Source: JANRKH01 sp033763595 (lineage in GTDB: Bacteria > Pseudomonadota > Alphaproteobacteria > Rickettsiales > Rickettsiaceae). From it: 64,000 bases of DNA. Made by a program: the position numbers and the translations under genes. The notes beneath the pieces were generated by a model. It was not told the DNA's origin and did not search any database. It worked only from the letters and a program-made list of their open reading frames with translations. Below, in pieces: positions 1-9,744 of this stretch. The first letter of the stretch is position 1, and every line of letters begins with the position of its first letter. The stretch lies in the NCBI GenBank assembly GCA_033763595.1, contig JANRKH010000018.1, forward strand, positions 57,371 through 121,370, given 5' to 3'.

Positions 1-906
1 ACGCATGCATTCTTCAAAGCAATGTTGTTTCTTGGAGCTGGGATAGTGATTCATATGCTACATGAGCAAGATATAGAAAAAATGGGCGGACTGATTAATT
101 ACGTACCAAGATTATATTTTTACGTATTCATAGGGTCTATCGCGATCATGGGAGTATTTCCTTTTGCAGGATATTACTCTAAAGATTTAATTTTGACAGG
201 AGCATATTTAAGTGGTTATCAGAATGGGTCAATTACTGGCGTGATAGGTTACAACTTTGGACTTTTAGCTGCTTTTTTTACAGGAGTTTATTCTACGAAA
301 ATATTAGTCAAAGTTTTTCATGGAAAACCTCAATTTAAAGCAACAGGTAAACATTTTAAAATCCCTGGCAATATGAATATTGCAATGATTATTCTTTGTG
401 CCGGTTCTATTTTGTCAGGTCTATATGGCTATTATATACTTCATATTGGAGATAATGATGGTTTTTTATCTAAATCTATATATATATCTCACAAAGTGCA
501 TCACCTACATCCACCTTTGCTTGTAGAGCTTGCGCCAATGATCACGAGTTTGGCCGGAGCTTTTTTTGGAATGGTTTATTTTTGGTACGATGATAAAATT
601 AAAATTTCTAGACTCGTCACTCTTTTAGTACATCCATTTTACTTATTCGTAAGGAATAAATTTTACTTTGACGAAGTATATCATGTGGTTTTTGTAAAAA
701 CATTAGATAGAGCCGCTCAAATATCAAATTATTTTGATAAAAAAATAATAGATTTTTTAGCTACAGATTTTGCTTCAATTGGCACAATTTTTACATCACA
801 AAATGTTGCATATATCCATAATGGAGAAATAAGCCGTTATGCTACAAGTTTTATACTTGGAGTTATTGTCTGTTTATCAATTATTATTTATTATTTAGCG
901 ATGTGA
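1..906 (+). CDS. nuoL: NADH-quinone oxidoreductase subunit L, C-terminal part (5' end outside window)
   Basis: Membrane subunit of respiratory complex I with an antiporter-like proton channel and a long lateral helix. The frame is open from base 1, and its first residues read HAFFKAMLFLGAG, the NuoL/ND5 signature around a conserved transmembrane helix, so the true start lies upstream. About 301 residues remain, with several hydrophobic segments including IGSIAIMGVFPFAGYYSKD and a C-terminal helix (FILGVIVCLSIIIYYLAM). It is followed after 4 nt by nuoM and then nuoN, the usual order at the end of the nuo operon. The first ATG (22) is internal and should not be taken as the start. Confidence 0.96.
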   Translation, partial: THAFFKAMLFLGAGIVIHMLHEQDIEKMGGLINYVPRLYFYVFIGSIAIMGVFPFAGYYSKDLILTGAYLSGYQNGSITGVIGYNFGLLAAFFTGVYSTKILVKVFHGKPQFKATGKHFKIPGNMNIAMIILCAGSILSGLYGYYILHIGDNDGFLSKSIYISHKVHHLHPPLLVELAPMITSLAGAFFGMVYFWYDDKIKISRLVTLLVHPFYLFVRNKFYFDEVYHVVFVKTLDRAAQISNYFDKKIIDFLATDFASIGTIFTSQNVAYIHNGEISRYATSFILGVIVCLSIIIYYLAM

Positions 907-910
907 GCCT

Positions 911-2416
911 ATGGAACATTTTCCTGTTATTTCTTTATTAATTGCAATACCATTTATAAGCTCCATGATTATTGGAGCTCTCGTAAAAAATTCTGTTGAT
1001 CCGCATACGATATTATATTCAAAATATGTTGCGGTAATGAGCTCTGTATTCACTCTATTCACCTCTATTGTTACTCTTCTGACATTTAACATTAATAATA
1101 ACAAAAAACATAATATTTATAAATTTCAGGAATATTATGAGTTTTTACCAATTATCGGACTAGACATAGAGCTTGGGCTTGACGGAATATCAATATTTTT
1201 TATTTTTCTAGCTGCCCTTCTTACTCTAATTTCTATAGTAATTAGTATGTACTCAGTAAGTAAAAATATAAAGGAGTTCCTGGTCTGTTTTTTGCTTCTT
1301 GAGTCTTTTATAATTGGAGCATTTGCTTCTACAAACTTACTATTATTTTACATTTTTTTTGAAGCGATACTTATACCAATCTTTCTAATTATTGGTATTG
1401 CAGGGGGAAAAAATAGAGTCTATGCCTCAACCAAGTTGTTTATATATACTTTTTTTGGATCGGTATTCTTTATGGCTGTTCTTGTCTATTTATTTTTAGA
1501 ATTTGGAACTCTTTCGATGCCGCAAATACAAAAACTCGCTAAAGATTTACCTTATAATATACAGCTATATCTTTGGATAGGCGCATTTATTGCTTTTGGC
1601 ATAAAAATTCCCGTGATTCCTTTTCATACCTGGCTTCCAGACGCTCACGTTGAGGCGCCAACTTCAGGATCAGTCATGCTTGCAGGCCTATTACTTAAAG
1701 TCGGAGCATATGGTTTTATAAGAATATTACTACAAATATTCCCGCAAATTTCATTTGATTATGCTGAATTTGTAAGAATTATAAGCATAATTGCGATTAT
1801 ATACGGATCATTTGTCGCAATATCACAAACTAATATGAAAAAAATGGTAGCATATTCTTCTATAGCCCACATGGGATATGTAACTTCAGCCATTTTTAGC
1901 TTCAATAATGAGGGGCTTAGTGGCGCTATTACTCAAATGATTAGTCATGGCATAATATCCCCTGCTCTATTTATAATTGTTGGCTTTTTATACGATAGAA
2001 TACATACTAAAGAAATATCAGAATACGGGGGCGTATCTCAAAAAATGCCAATTTTGAGCGTCTTTTTTATGATATTCACTCTTGCATCGATAGGACTTCC
2101 AGGAACAAGTGGGTTTGTCGGAGAGTTTACCTCTTTAGTAGGAATATATAAAAGCAGTATATATGCTGGCATTTTTTCATCTTTGGGCGTCATCGTGGGA
2201 GCAATATATATGCTTAGACTTTACAGAGATACAATGCTTGGGGAGATAAAGAATCAAAAAATAGCGTCTCTTAAAGATCTGACTATACGTGAAATTATCT
2301 GCCTTCTTCCACTTGCTCTACTAACAATTGTAATAGGATTATACCCAGTTATTCTTACGCAGTTTTATGACGGCGAAATATCAATTATCTTGAATCAAAT
2401 TAATAGTTTAAAATGA
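911..2416 (+). CDS. nuoM: NADH-quinone oxidoreductase subunit M
   Basis: Antiporter-like proton-translocating subunit of complex I, 501 residues, normal family length. The hallmark segment PFHTWLPDAHVEAPTSGSVM lies near residues 238-257, in the channel region with the conserved Lys/His positions, and the protein is a chain of about 14 hydrophobic helices. The start follows nuoL by 4 nt. The stop overlaps the nuoN start (ATGA), so the genes are translationally coupled. Nothing in it looks damaged. Confidence 0.97.
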   Translation: MEHFPVISLLIAIPFISSMIIGALVKNSVDPHTILYSKYVAVMSSVFTLFTSIVTLLTFNINNNKKHNIYKFQEYYEFLPIIGLDIELGLDGISIFFIFLAALLTLISIVISMYSVSKNIKEFLVCFLLLESFIIGAFASTNLLLFYIFFEAILIPIFLIIGIAGGKNRVYASTKLFIYTFFGSVFFMAVLVYLFLEFGTLSMPQIQKLAKDLPYNIQLYLWIGAFIAFGIKIPVIPFHTWLPDAHVEAPTSGSVMLAGLLLKVGAYGFIRILLQIFPQISFDYAEFVRIISIIAIIYGSFVAISQTNMKKMVAYSSIAHMGYVTSAIFSFNNEGLSGAITQMISHGIISPALFIIVGFLYDRIHTKEISEYGGVSQKMPILSVFFMIFTLASIGLPGTSGFVGEFTSLVGIYKSSIYAGIFSSLGVIVGAIYMLRLYRDTMLGEIKNQKIASLKDLTIREIICLLPLALLTIVIGLYPVILTQFYDGEISIILNQINSLK

Positions 2417-3834
2417 GCACATACGAATTTGCCATGAGTAATGTAAATATTATTTTTGGTGTTATGCCAGAGGCATATTTATCTGTAATTTCAATATTGT
2501 TGCTTATAATCGGATTATACGGAAATTTGTCAAAAGCAATTTGGTGGATTGCTTCTATTCTTTTAATTCCGGTTATTATAAACCTACTTAGCAATAATGG
2601 ATTTACGCCTGAGAATGAGATACTAGGCGGACTAAAAAACACCTCCTTTGCTCTTATGATAAAAGCTTTTATATTATCGTTTGGAATGTTAATATTAATT
2701 TTTTATGGCGGACTTGGGAGGATAAAAATTTGGCGACATGGACATCATGAATATGTAATACTTATTCTTCTTTCTTGTGTGTCAGGAATGATTGCCGTTT
2801 CCGCAAGTAATTTTCTCATACTATATACTTCATTAGAAATAATGGCATTGATAAACTACGTTCTTGCTTCTTATGATAGAGAGAGTAAAATATCGCAAGA
2901 AGCAGGCATCAAATACTTTATACTTGGTTCTTTATCATCTTGTATTATGGTGTTTGGAATGTCTTATACATATGGTTTTTCAGGTAGTTTATCGTTTGAA
3001 CATATTCATAACGTCTTAACCCTAAAAACATATTCTCCAGCACTTCTTGCGGGTCTTACGATGTTTATAGCTGGTATCTTATTTAAACTTTCGATTGCGC
3101 CCTTTCACTTTTGGACCCAGGATGTTTATCAAGGTTCTCCGTTAATTTCCGTAGCATTCTTTGCATCAATTCCAAAAATTACGGTGCTTGCATCTTTAAT
3201 CAATATTATCTCAGGAGTGATATATCCGTTACATCATCTTTGGCAGAATATATTCATAGCGCTTGCTGTCTTGAGTATGGTAATCGGGGGTTTTGGAGGA
3301 ATAGCTCAAACTTCGCTAAAACGCCTTATTTCCTATAGCACCATTTTCAATATGGGATTTATTCTACTTGCTATTTCCTGCGCAAACGAAGAGGCTTTTC
3401 GGGCTGCTATTATGTTTCAGATTATCTACTCACTTGCATCGATCGGATTACTTGCGACATTATCTATTACAATCGTGCCGTCGTCGGATGATTATCCTAT
3501 AGCAAACTTAATAGGTTTTGGAATAGTAAAGAAACTTGCAGCATTTGCAATAAGCATTTTTACTTTTTCATTCATAGGTATACCTCCACTTGCCGGCTTT
3601 TTTGGCAAAATATATATTTTAGCCGCTTCAATAAAAAGTCACTTATATATTACTTCTGTTACAGCTCTTATTTTAAGTGTTGTTGCCTCGACTTATTATC
3701 TTAGCATTTTAAAAACTATGTATTTTACACAGCCATCAGGAAAACAAATCAGGTTGCATGAAGCATCAAGCGTTACTCTTGTGGCATATATATGCGCAGT
3801 TTTTATCTTGCTATTTCCTTTTATATATTTTTGA
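2413..3834 (+). CDS. nuoN: NADH-quinone oxidoreductase subunit N
   Basis: Third antiporter-like subunit of complex I, 473 residues, all-helical. The motif APFHFWTQDVYQGSP near residue 229 is the NuoN/ND2 counterpart of the NuoM channel motif. The ATG overlaps the nuoM stop by 4 nt. It is the last gene of the nuo operon seen here. The next gene (3895-4803) converges from the other strand, with only about 60 nt between the stops and no obvious hairpin terminator. Confidence 0.97.
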   Translation: MSTYEFAMSNVNIIFGVMPEAYLSVISILLLIIGLYGNLSKAIWWIASILLIPVIINLLSNNGFTPENEILGGLKNTSFALMIKAFILSFGMLILIFYGGLGRIKIWRHGHHEYVILILLSCVSGMIAVSASNFLILYTSLEIMALINYVLASYDRESKISQEAGIKYFILGSLSSCIMVFGMSYTYGFSGSLSFEHIHNVLTLKTYSPALLAGLTMFIAGILFKLSIAPFHFWTQDVYQGSPLISVAFFASIPKITVLASLINIISGVIYPLHHLWQNIFIALAVLSMVIGGFGGIAQTSLKRLISYSTIFNMGFILLAISCANEEAFRAAIMFQIIYSLASIGLLATLSITIVPSSDDYPIANLIGFGIVKKLAAFAISIFTFSFIGIPPLAGFFGKIYILAASIKSHLYITSVTALILSVVASTYYLSILKTMYFTQPSGKQIRLHEASSVTLVAYICAVFILLFPFIYF

Positions 3835-3894
3835 TAAACTGCGATAGCCCTATTCACAGCACTTATACCTTATTAAAAATCAAAAGACGAAGTC

Positions 3895-4803
3895 TCACAA
3901 ATTCGCATCTCCAGTTAGTACAATCGATTCGCGTTCTATTAGTTCTTCAGATATGTGATTATTCGAACAATCTATAATATCATCTACTTCATAGTTCTGA
4001 TCAATTTTTGGCTCTAAAACTATTTCATCCGCTATGCCCGGAATAGCTTTATCTGGAAATATTAATCCTGATATAGAATCGTAGAAATAATATACAACTC
4101 CAGCAAAGAGAGCAGTTGCAGCTGCTACTGCTGATATTACATAAATCGCGTTGCTTTGATTTTTAATAGGCGTAGCTGGTTTTGCGTCATCTTTGACAGG
4201 GAATTCCTCAGTAGACCCAGAATGCGACGGCAGTGTTGCATAGTCTCCGGTTTTTAGTTGGGGATCGCTAACGTTTCGATCAACTGTTAGATTTTCTGCT
4301 AAAGGACTATTCTCAGTAGATTCATCAACAGAACTAGTTTTGGGCTGTTCTTTTGAACGATCGCGATGAAATTTTGCAGACTCAAACTCTGAATTATTTG
4401 GTATTTCCCCCTCCGCATGCTGATAAGGAAAAAATGAAGCTACATTGCCTTTAGGAGTCGTGCTCGATGAATATACTTGTTTAGCTTCTCCATCAAGGTT
4501 AGTTGACTCATCTTCAGAACGCTCTAGAGTGTTACTAGCTAAAGGAGTCAATTGATCTACCACCTGAGCTTCTTGGGCTCCTAACACAACCTGCGTGGTG
4601 GACTCATCAGCACCTCTTTTGGATGCTGAAAAATTGCTATTAGGAGCTGAAGTAGATTGACCTTGATTTGGCGGGCCTGACAAAAGCCTAGGGTCATTAT
4701 TACCCGCATTTTTTACTCTTCCTGTTTGATCAGCTTCATCATCGCTAGAACTTTCAGAGATATTATTTGGATCAATTGGAGCCTTAGAAAAGAAAGAAAA
4801 CAT
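3895..4803 (-). CDS. Unrecognised single-pass membrane protein, Ser/Asp/Glu-rich
   Basis: 302 residues that match no family I recognise. Residues 1-215 are hydrophilic and low in complexity (runs such as SESSSDDEADQ, repeated ESTxx motifs), as in an extended region. One hydrophobic segment follows at about residues 219-241 (AIYVISAVAAATALFAGV), then an acidic 60-residue tail. There is no signal peptide at the N-terminus. It converges with nuoN and is followed upstream by another orphan on the same strand (5063-5530). An effector or surface protein is possible but unsupported. Confidence 0.7.
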   Translation of the reverse strand: MFSFFSKAPIDPNNISESSSDDEADQTGRVKNAGNNDPRLLSGPPNQGQSTSAPNSNFSASKRGADESTTQVVLGAQEAQVVDQLTPLASNTLERSEDESTNLDGEAKQVYSSSTTPKGNVASFFPYQHAEGEIPNNSEFESAKFHRDRSKEQPKTSSVDESTENSPLAENLTVDRNVSDPQLKTGDYATLPSHSGSTEEFPVKDDAKPATPIKNQSNAIYVISAVAAATALFAGVVYYFYDSISGLIFPDKAIPGIADEIVLEPKIDQNYEVDDIIDCSNNHISEELIERESIVLTGDANL

Positions 4804-5062
4804 ATTTTTATTTTTAAGATTAAAACGCGAGGCAGAATAGTGTAAATGAGCACTTGAGTCAAGTATTACTTAATAAATAAGCTTTGAATGTGTGTTAAAA
4901 AAAATAAATTTCACCAAGCTTTAAACATTCCTTTTCAGTGCAATCTGATATCATATACCATTTTTAAGCGCTTAATATGTATCTACATTTTTTACCTATA
5001 TATATATATTATGCATCAAGGCTCGCTGCTACTATATATTAAACTTGGATTTTGAACTATAG

Positions 5063-5530
5063 CTAATAGTTAGCCGTGTATTCTCCAGTAAACTCTAGGG
5101 AATATTTGCTTGCAGAGCCACTCTCTTCTTTTGATTGAAGAATAGGCGCCTCTCCCTCATCTTCCGAATGATCATATATTTCTTTAGGAGTTATATATTC
5201 AACATATTTCGCAAATGTGACTTTTGACCTTTCTTTAACGTATTCTACGCTTTTTTCGATTGTATTCTTTATTGCGCTTTTAAGCTTTGTCATAGAACCT
5301 GCGACATGGCATTTTAAATCTCCTTGCGCTCGGTCTTCTCTTGTTATATCTCCTATTGGTTTCTCTTCTTTTGAGCTTGAGCCCATCTCACTAATCGTGT
5401 GTAATATTGTTGAATTTGCTGGATCATTTGGAAGTGTTTTAGCTAATGCGTCTTGAGGTTCCTGATTGCATGGCCTTGCGTTTATTACCTTTTCATTTGA
5501 TAATTTATTATTATTATTTTCATTTATCAT
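5063..5530 (-). CDS. Unrecognised small hydrophilic protein
   Basis: 155 residues, asparagine-rich at the N-terminus (MINENNNNKLSN) and charged throughout, with no membrane segment or signal peptide. The middle (about residues 80-115, around KSAIKNTIEKSVEYVKERSK) is predicted helical by eye. It lies downstream of the ABC ATPase/flagellar block, separated by about 285 nt with a repeat element, and is probably transcribed alone. I do not recognise a family. The codon and base use resemble neighbouring genes, which favours a real gene. Confidence 0.6.
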   Translation of the reverse strand: MINENNNNKLSNEKVINARPCNQEPQDALAKTLPNDPANSTILHTISEMGSSSKEEKPIGDITREDRAQGDLKCHVAGSMTKLKSAIKNTIEKSVEYVKERSKVTFAKYVEYITPKEIYDHSEDEGEAPILQSKEESGSASKYSLEFTGEYTANY

Positions 5531-5695
5531 AATATACCTTAATGTTTATTATAATAACATTATAATATATTTACGATTTAAACAATTTTGATAACTAATT
5601 TTTGTTAATAGATATTTTTCCACCTTTGATTTTTTTACCACACAAAATCTTCTGACTTTTTTGCGCTTCTAAATCTATAGTCGATTCTTTTGATA

Positions 5696-5809
5696 TTACA
5701 CCAAATCTCTAGAATTAAATAATACTAGGAGCAAGTCACGAAGCCTACTCTCGTGTAAGCCTTTAGCGACGAGCTAGAAGTAAGTACTTAAAAATGGGTT
5801 TGGTATTAG
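5696..5809. mobile_element. MITE-like element, family 1 (inverted ends)
   Basis: About 114 bp bounded by TTACACCAAATCTCTAGAA on the left and AAAAATGGGTTTGGTATTA on the right, which are inverted relative to each other. It carries the family core, read on the minus strand as CTCGTCGCT...GTAGGCTTCG...CTCCTAGTATTATTTAA. No coding capacity. The right end stops 7 nt before the stop codon of the minus-strand ABC ATPase gene. Other copies are at 15104, 31538, 33971, 51523 and 54844. Confidence 0.75.
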
Positions 5810-5816
5810 ACTTCTC

Positions 5817-6536
5817 CTAATACCCCATGACAGCTTCTACAAACATTTTTGCTCTGATGGCATTTGGCTCTTTAAAGAATTCAGTCGCTTCTTGTTCACA
5901 AAGCTTTTTTCCCTTATCCATAAATATGATATTATCTGAAAGTTTTTGAGCAAAATGTAAATGATGAGTTACGATTATAATAGTTTTAGTTGTTTTTAGT
6001 TCCTCAATTATTGAAACAATATCTTTGATAGATTCTGGATCTAGCGCGGATGTAGGTTCATCGAATATAAGCACTTCAGGCTTAGTCATTAGAGCCCGGC
6101 AAATCGCTGCCCTTTGTTTTTGCCCTCCTGAAAGATTTTTTGGGAAAAAATCTCTTTTATCAAAAATACCTAGCATTTTAAGAATTGGGACCGCAGCTTT
6201 TTCAGCCTCTTCGATTGTCTGAAGACCAAGTGTCACAGGAGCGTAAGTTGAATTTTGTAAAATTGTCATATGAGGAAAAAGATTAAAATGTTGAAATACT
6301 ATTCCAATCTTTTGATTTATAATTTTTTGATTTTTAGCGTGAATTTTCTCTTTCTTTAAGAATATTTCACCTTTGTAACTACTCTCAAGGCCAATAATAC
6401 ACCTAACTAATGTGGTTTTGCCACTGCCTGATGGCCCTATAACTGATGTTGTTTTCCCTTCGTCGAATTTGCATGTAACATCTGAAACTGCTTCGCTAAC
6501 CCCATATTTTAATGTAAGCTTTTTTAGTTCTATCAT
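5817..6536 (-). CDS. glnQ: ABC transporter ATP-binding protein, polar amino acid (GlnQ) type
   Basis: ATPase subunit of an amino-acid importer, 239 residues, full length. Walker A is GPSGSGKTT (34-42), Q-loop FQHFNLFP (81-88), signature LSGGQKQR (135-142), Walker B VLIFDEPTSALDP (155-167), and the switch histidine lies in IIVTHH (near 193). It starts 1 nt after the fliP stop, so it is probably cotranscribed with fliO-fliP. No permease or binding protein is nearby; its partners must be elsewhere. The exact substrate cannot be read from the sequence. Confidence 0.88.
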   Translation of the reverse strand: MIELKKLTLKYGVSEAVSDVTCKFDEGKTTSVIGPSGSGKTTLVRCIIGLESSYKGEIFLKKEKIHAKNQKIINQKIGIVFQHFNLFPHMTILQNSTYAPVTLGLQTIEEAEKAAVPILKMLGIFDKRDFFPKNLSGGQKQRAAICRALMTKPEVLIFDEPTSALDPESIKDIVSIIEELKTTKTIIIVTHHLHFAQKLSDNIIFMDKGKKLCEQEATEFFKEPNAIRAKMFVEAVMGY

Positions 6537-6537
6537 A

Positions 6538-7395
6538 CTAAGTTACAAAGCTTTTAATTAAACTACCTGCTATTAAGTACCATCCATCAATTACAACAAA
6601 GAATATAATCTTAAAAGGTAGTGCTATCATTACTGGCGGCATCATCATCATACCCATAGCCATAAGAAGCGAGGCAACAAGTATGTCAATTATTAAAAAA
6701 GGTAGAAAAATCAAAAAACCTATCTCAAACGCTCTTCTTAGCTCACTAATCATAAATGCTGGCGTTACAATATGAATTGGCAGATCAGATACTTCGGTTT
6801 TATGATCAATTTTGCCCACTCCAACAAATAGATCCAAATCTTTTGGCCTTGTGTTTGCAATCATAAATTTTTGAAAAGGATGAGTGATTTTTATAAAAGC
6901 TTCGGACTCTGTCATTTGTTCTTCGAGCCATGGTTTAACGCCGATATTATAAGATTCCTCTACAGCTGGCGCCATAATAAAAAAAGTTAAAAACATAGCA
7001 AGGCTTATTAACACTTGATTTGGAGGGGTTTGCTGCAAACCAAGCGCAGATCTTAAAAATGATAAAACAATCGAAATTCGTACAAAAGACGTGACCATTA
7101 TCAAAATAGTAGGCGCAGCAGATAAAATCGTCACAATAACGAGTAGCTGCATTACCCTGCTGGTATTTGAAACGTCCGATATTATACCTGCTATTTCTTG
7201 TCCTGTATCTGCAAAAGCCTTAATTCCGAATAAGGTAACTATAAGAAAAAAAACAAATTTGAGATTGCAAATAAAATTGCCAACAACTCGTGAAAACCCA
7301 AACAGCTTTGCAACTAGAGCTCCGTATTTGATACATAAACCCGCTGGAACTAGCGGCTCCATATTAGGTTTGTTTTTATTCATTTTTATCTTCAT
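6538..7395 (-). CDS. fliP: Flagellar type III export protein FliP
   Basis: Core membrane component of the flagellar export gate, together with FliQ and FliR. The 285 residues include a hydrophobic leader near 45-64, then helices with the typical FliP stretches SFVRISIVLSFLRSALGLQQ and TPPNQVLISLAMFLTFFIM, and a C-terminal half with LRRAFEIGFLIFLPFLIIDI. The N-terminus is about 40 residues longer than usual. Later ATG codons at 7383 or 7362 are alternative starts, and no strong ribosome site distinguishes them. It overlaps the fliO-like gene by 20 nt and is followed 1 nt later by an ABC ATPase gene. Confidence 0.93.
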   Translation of the reverse strand: MKIKMNKNKPNMEPLVPAGLCIKYGALVAKLFGFSRVVGNFICNLKFVFFLIVTLFGIKAFADTGQEIAGIISDVSNTSRVMQLLVIVTILSAAPTILIMVTSFVRISIVLSFLRSALGLQQTPPNQVLISLAMFLTFFIMAPAVEESYNIGVKPWLEEQMTESEAFIKITHPFQKFMIANTRPKDLDLFVGVGKIDHKTEVSDLPIHIVTPAFMISELRRAFEIGFLIFLPFLIIDILVASLLMAMGMMMMPPVMIALPFKIIFFVVIDGWYLIAGSLIKSFVT

Positions 7396-7648
7396 ATGAG
7401 TCTAGTAAAATATTATTATTTTTTCCTACCATAACAACATAGTTTTTATTATTATTCTTCAGATGTATTATTTTTGTATGATTATCAATGTATGAAACTG
7501 AGGATAGTTTTATTGATGAGGCAATTCCGATTCCTGCAAAATTATAACCTAAGTTTTTCCCATAATATTGAATTAGCCTTAGAAAAAAATACAGTAGAGT
7601 GCATATTATTGCAAGTACGACAATAGATTTAATTATCATGAAACTCAT
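7376..7648 (-). CDS. fliO: FliO-like flagellar export accessory protein
   Basis: 90 residues: one N-terminal membrane helix (IIKSIVVLAIICTLLYFFLRLI) followed by a small soluble domain with the pattern of FliO (KIIHLKNNNKNYVVMVGKNN, a hydrophobic beta segment ending in a glycine turn). Overlap with fliP by 20 nt and the fliO-fliP order support the call. FliO helps assemble the FliP ring. Sequence conservation in this family is low, so identity rests largely on topology and context. Confidence 0.75.
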   Translation of the reverse strand: MSFMIIKSIVVLAIICTLLYFFLRLIQYYGKNLGYNFAGIGIASSIKLSSVSYIDNHTKIIHLKNNNKNYVVMVGKNNNILLDSYEDKNE

Positions 7649-7791
7649 CTATATTTCAATTAATTTACTAAGCTAAAACATAATTTATATACAGAGATTT
7701 TCAAGAAGTAAATTATGTAAAATACAATTTTGAACTTACTATTAGCAAATGCAAGCATTAAACTCTATGTATGCAATTTTGAGGATTTGAT

Positions 7792-8544
7792 TTATTTTAA
7801 TTTTGACCAGATTCTCTTCATCGCAAAATAAAAAATCACTGTAAATAGTCCTAGATAGATCATGGTTTTTAGACCTAAAGATTTTCTTCTTTCCATTTCA
7901 GGCTCTGCGGCCCATTGCAAGAACACAACCAAATCGCTAGACATTTGATGAACAGAGGCTGGTAAGCCGTTCTGATACTCAACTTGCCCGTCTGATAGTG
8001 GACGAGGCATTGCTATTTGGTGCCCTGGAAAATAATCATTATAATATAGACCTTCCATCATCTTAAAGCCCTCAGGAGGCTCCCTATATCCTGTTAGCAA
8101 GGAATAAATATAATTTGCGCCGTCGTGCCTTGCTTTAATTATTAAAGACAAGTCAGGAGGATATGCTCCATTATTTGCAGCTCTTGCTTGTTGTTCATTC
8201 GCATAAGGCGGCACAAGCTTGTCGGACATAATTGCTTGCCTTTCAAACATTTCTCCCTGGTCGTTTGGCCCATCTTTTACATTATAAGTTTTCGATATTT
8301 CTTTAATCTCAGCCTCAGAAAAACCTATTTCTAATAAATTTCTGTATGAAATGCGTGATATGCCATGGCAGGACGAACAAACTTCTTTGTACACTTGAAA
8401 TCCCCTTTGAGCTGCTTGTCTATCTACCGAACCAAAAATCCCTTCAAATGGCCATAAGATTTTCTTATTTTTTATGTGAGATTCAGCTGCATAGGAACTT
8501 TCGCATATTAAAGCAATAATAAAAATATAAATAAGATTTCTCAT
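7792..8544 (-). CDS. petC: Cytochrome c1, bc1 complex
   Basis: Haem-c subunit of the ubiquinol-cytochrome c reductase, periplasmic and anchored at its C-terminus. 250 residues: signal peptide at 1-19 (ending SSYA), haem-binding CSSCH at residues 56-60, the axial methionine probably in QIAMPRPL, and a terminal membrane helix TMIYLGLFTVIFYFAMKRIW. It is last in the petA-petB-petC operon, 8 nt after petB. Covalent haem attachment fits with the ccmE gene at 30598-31002. Confidence 0.97.
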   Translation of the reverse strand: MRNLIYIFIIALICESSYAAESHIKNKKILWPFEGIFGSVDRQAAQRGFQVYKEVCSSCHGISRISYRNLLEIGFSEAEIKEISKTYNVKDGPNDQGEMFERQAIMSDKLVPPYANEQQARAANNGAYPPDLSLIIKARHDGANYIYSLLTGYREPPEGFKMMEGLYYNDYFPGHQIAMPRPLSDGQVEYQNGLPASVHQMSSDLVVFLQWAAEPEMERRKSLGLKTMIYLGLFTVIFYFAMKRIWSKLK

Positions 8545-8552
8545 AAAATAAC

Positions 8553-9743
8553 CTATAGAGAAGTTGGTAACTTATCTGGCTTTTCAAATTTAGCTATGAA
8601 TGGAAGCAAAACTAAAAAATGAAAAAAATAGTAAGCAGCTGCAATTCTACTAACGGTAATATAAGGCTCCTCTGCAGGTTTACCGCCAACATACCCAAGA
8701 ACTAGGCAGTCTATTATGAAAAATACAAATGCAACCCTAAACCATGGTCTGTAATAGCCACTTCTAACCGGAGATTTGTCTAGCCAAGGCAAAAAGAATA
8801 ATACTGCTATAGCAGAAAACATTAGAGTCACCCCGCCAAGTTTTGATGGTACAGCCCTAAGAATCGCGTAAAATGGCAGAAAATACCACTCAGGTACAAT
8901 ATGGGCAGGAGTGACAAGAGGATTTGCAGGTATATAATTATCTGGATGACCAAGATAATTTGGCTCGTAAAAGATAAAATATGCAAAAATTAAAAGATAT
9001 ACTCCAAAGCCAAAAAAATCCTTAATAGTGTAGTAAGGGTGAAATGGTATAGTGTCGATTCCAGGCTTTGCATCTATACCCTTTGGGTTGTTTGAACCAT
9101 GAGTATGGAGCGCCACTATATGAAGCATCACAAGACCAATTATTACAAATGGTAGCAAATAATGAAGAGCAAAAAATCTATTCAAAGTTGGATTATCGAC
9201 AGAAAAACCGCCCCATAACCAAATAACTATTTTCTCACCGACAAATGGTATTGCAGAAAAGAGATTGGTGATAACAGTCGCTCCCCAATAACTCATTTGA
9301 CCCCAAGGAAGAACGTATCCCATAAATGCAGTGGCCATCATAACAAGGAATATTAATATGCCAATCATCCATAAAATCTCCCTAGGAGACTTATAGGACC
9401 CAAAAAACAAGCCTCTTATTATGTGAATATAAACAGCAATAAAAAACATTGATGCCCCAACTGCATGCATGTATCTTATTAGCCAGCCGTAATTTACGTT
9501 ACGCATGATATTTTCAACACTGTCAAATGCATGATCAACATGAGGCGTATAATGCATTGCAAGAAAAATCCCTGTAATAATTTGTATCACAAGAGCAATT
9601 CCTGCGATAGAGCCAAGATTCCAAAGATAATTTAGATTCTTTGGTGTTTGATAATGCCTAAAATGTTCAAGAAAGGAAAAAATGGGGAGTCTATAGTCTA
9701 TCCAGCCAATAATTCCTTCTTTTTTTACATGGTCTTTTTGCAT
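8553..9743 (-). CDS. petB: Cytochrome b, bc1 complex
   Basis: Membrane subunit carrying both b haems and the Qo/Qi sites, 396 residues, one-piece alphaproteobacterial or mitochondrial type. Landmarks include LAMHYTPHVDHAFDSVE, the haem-ligand histidines in YMHAVGAS and ALHYLLPF, GYVLPWGQMSYWGATV, and the Qo-site PEWYFLPFYAILRA. It starts 1 nt after petA ends and is followed 8 nt later by petC. No damaged motifs. Confidence 0.97.
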   Translation of the reverse strand: MQKDHVKKEGIIGWIDYRLPIFSFLEHFRHYQTPKNLNYLWNLGSIAGIALVIQIITGIFLAMHYTPHVDHAFDSVENIMRNVNYGWLIRYMHAVGASMFFIAVYIHIIRGLFFGSYKSPREILWMIGILIFLVMMATAFMGYVLPWGQMSYWGATVITNLFSAIPFVGEKIVIWLWGGFSVDNPTLNRFFALHYLLPFVIIGLVMLHIVALHTHGSNNPKGIDAKPGIDTIPFHPYYTIKDFFGFGVYLLIFAYFIFYEPNYLGHPDNYIPANPLVTPAHIVPEWYFLPFYAILRAVPSKLGGVTLMFSAIAVLFFLPWLDKSPVRSGYYRPWFRVAFVFFIIDCLVLGYVGGKPAEEPYITVSRIAAAYYFFHFLVLLPFIAKFEKPDKLPTSL

Positions 9744-9744
9744 T

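Noticed and set aside
3792..3977. 61-codon frame overlapping the nuoN end
   Set aside because: Lies in the nuoN and convergent-gene coding regions in another frame with no ribosome site.
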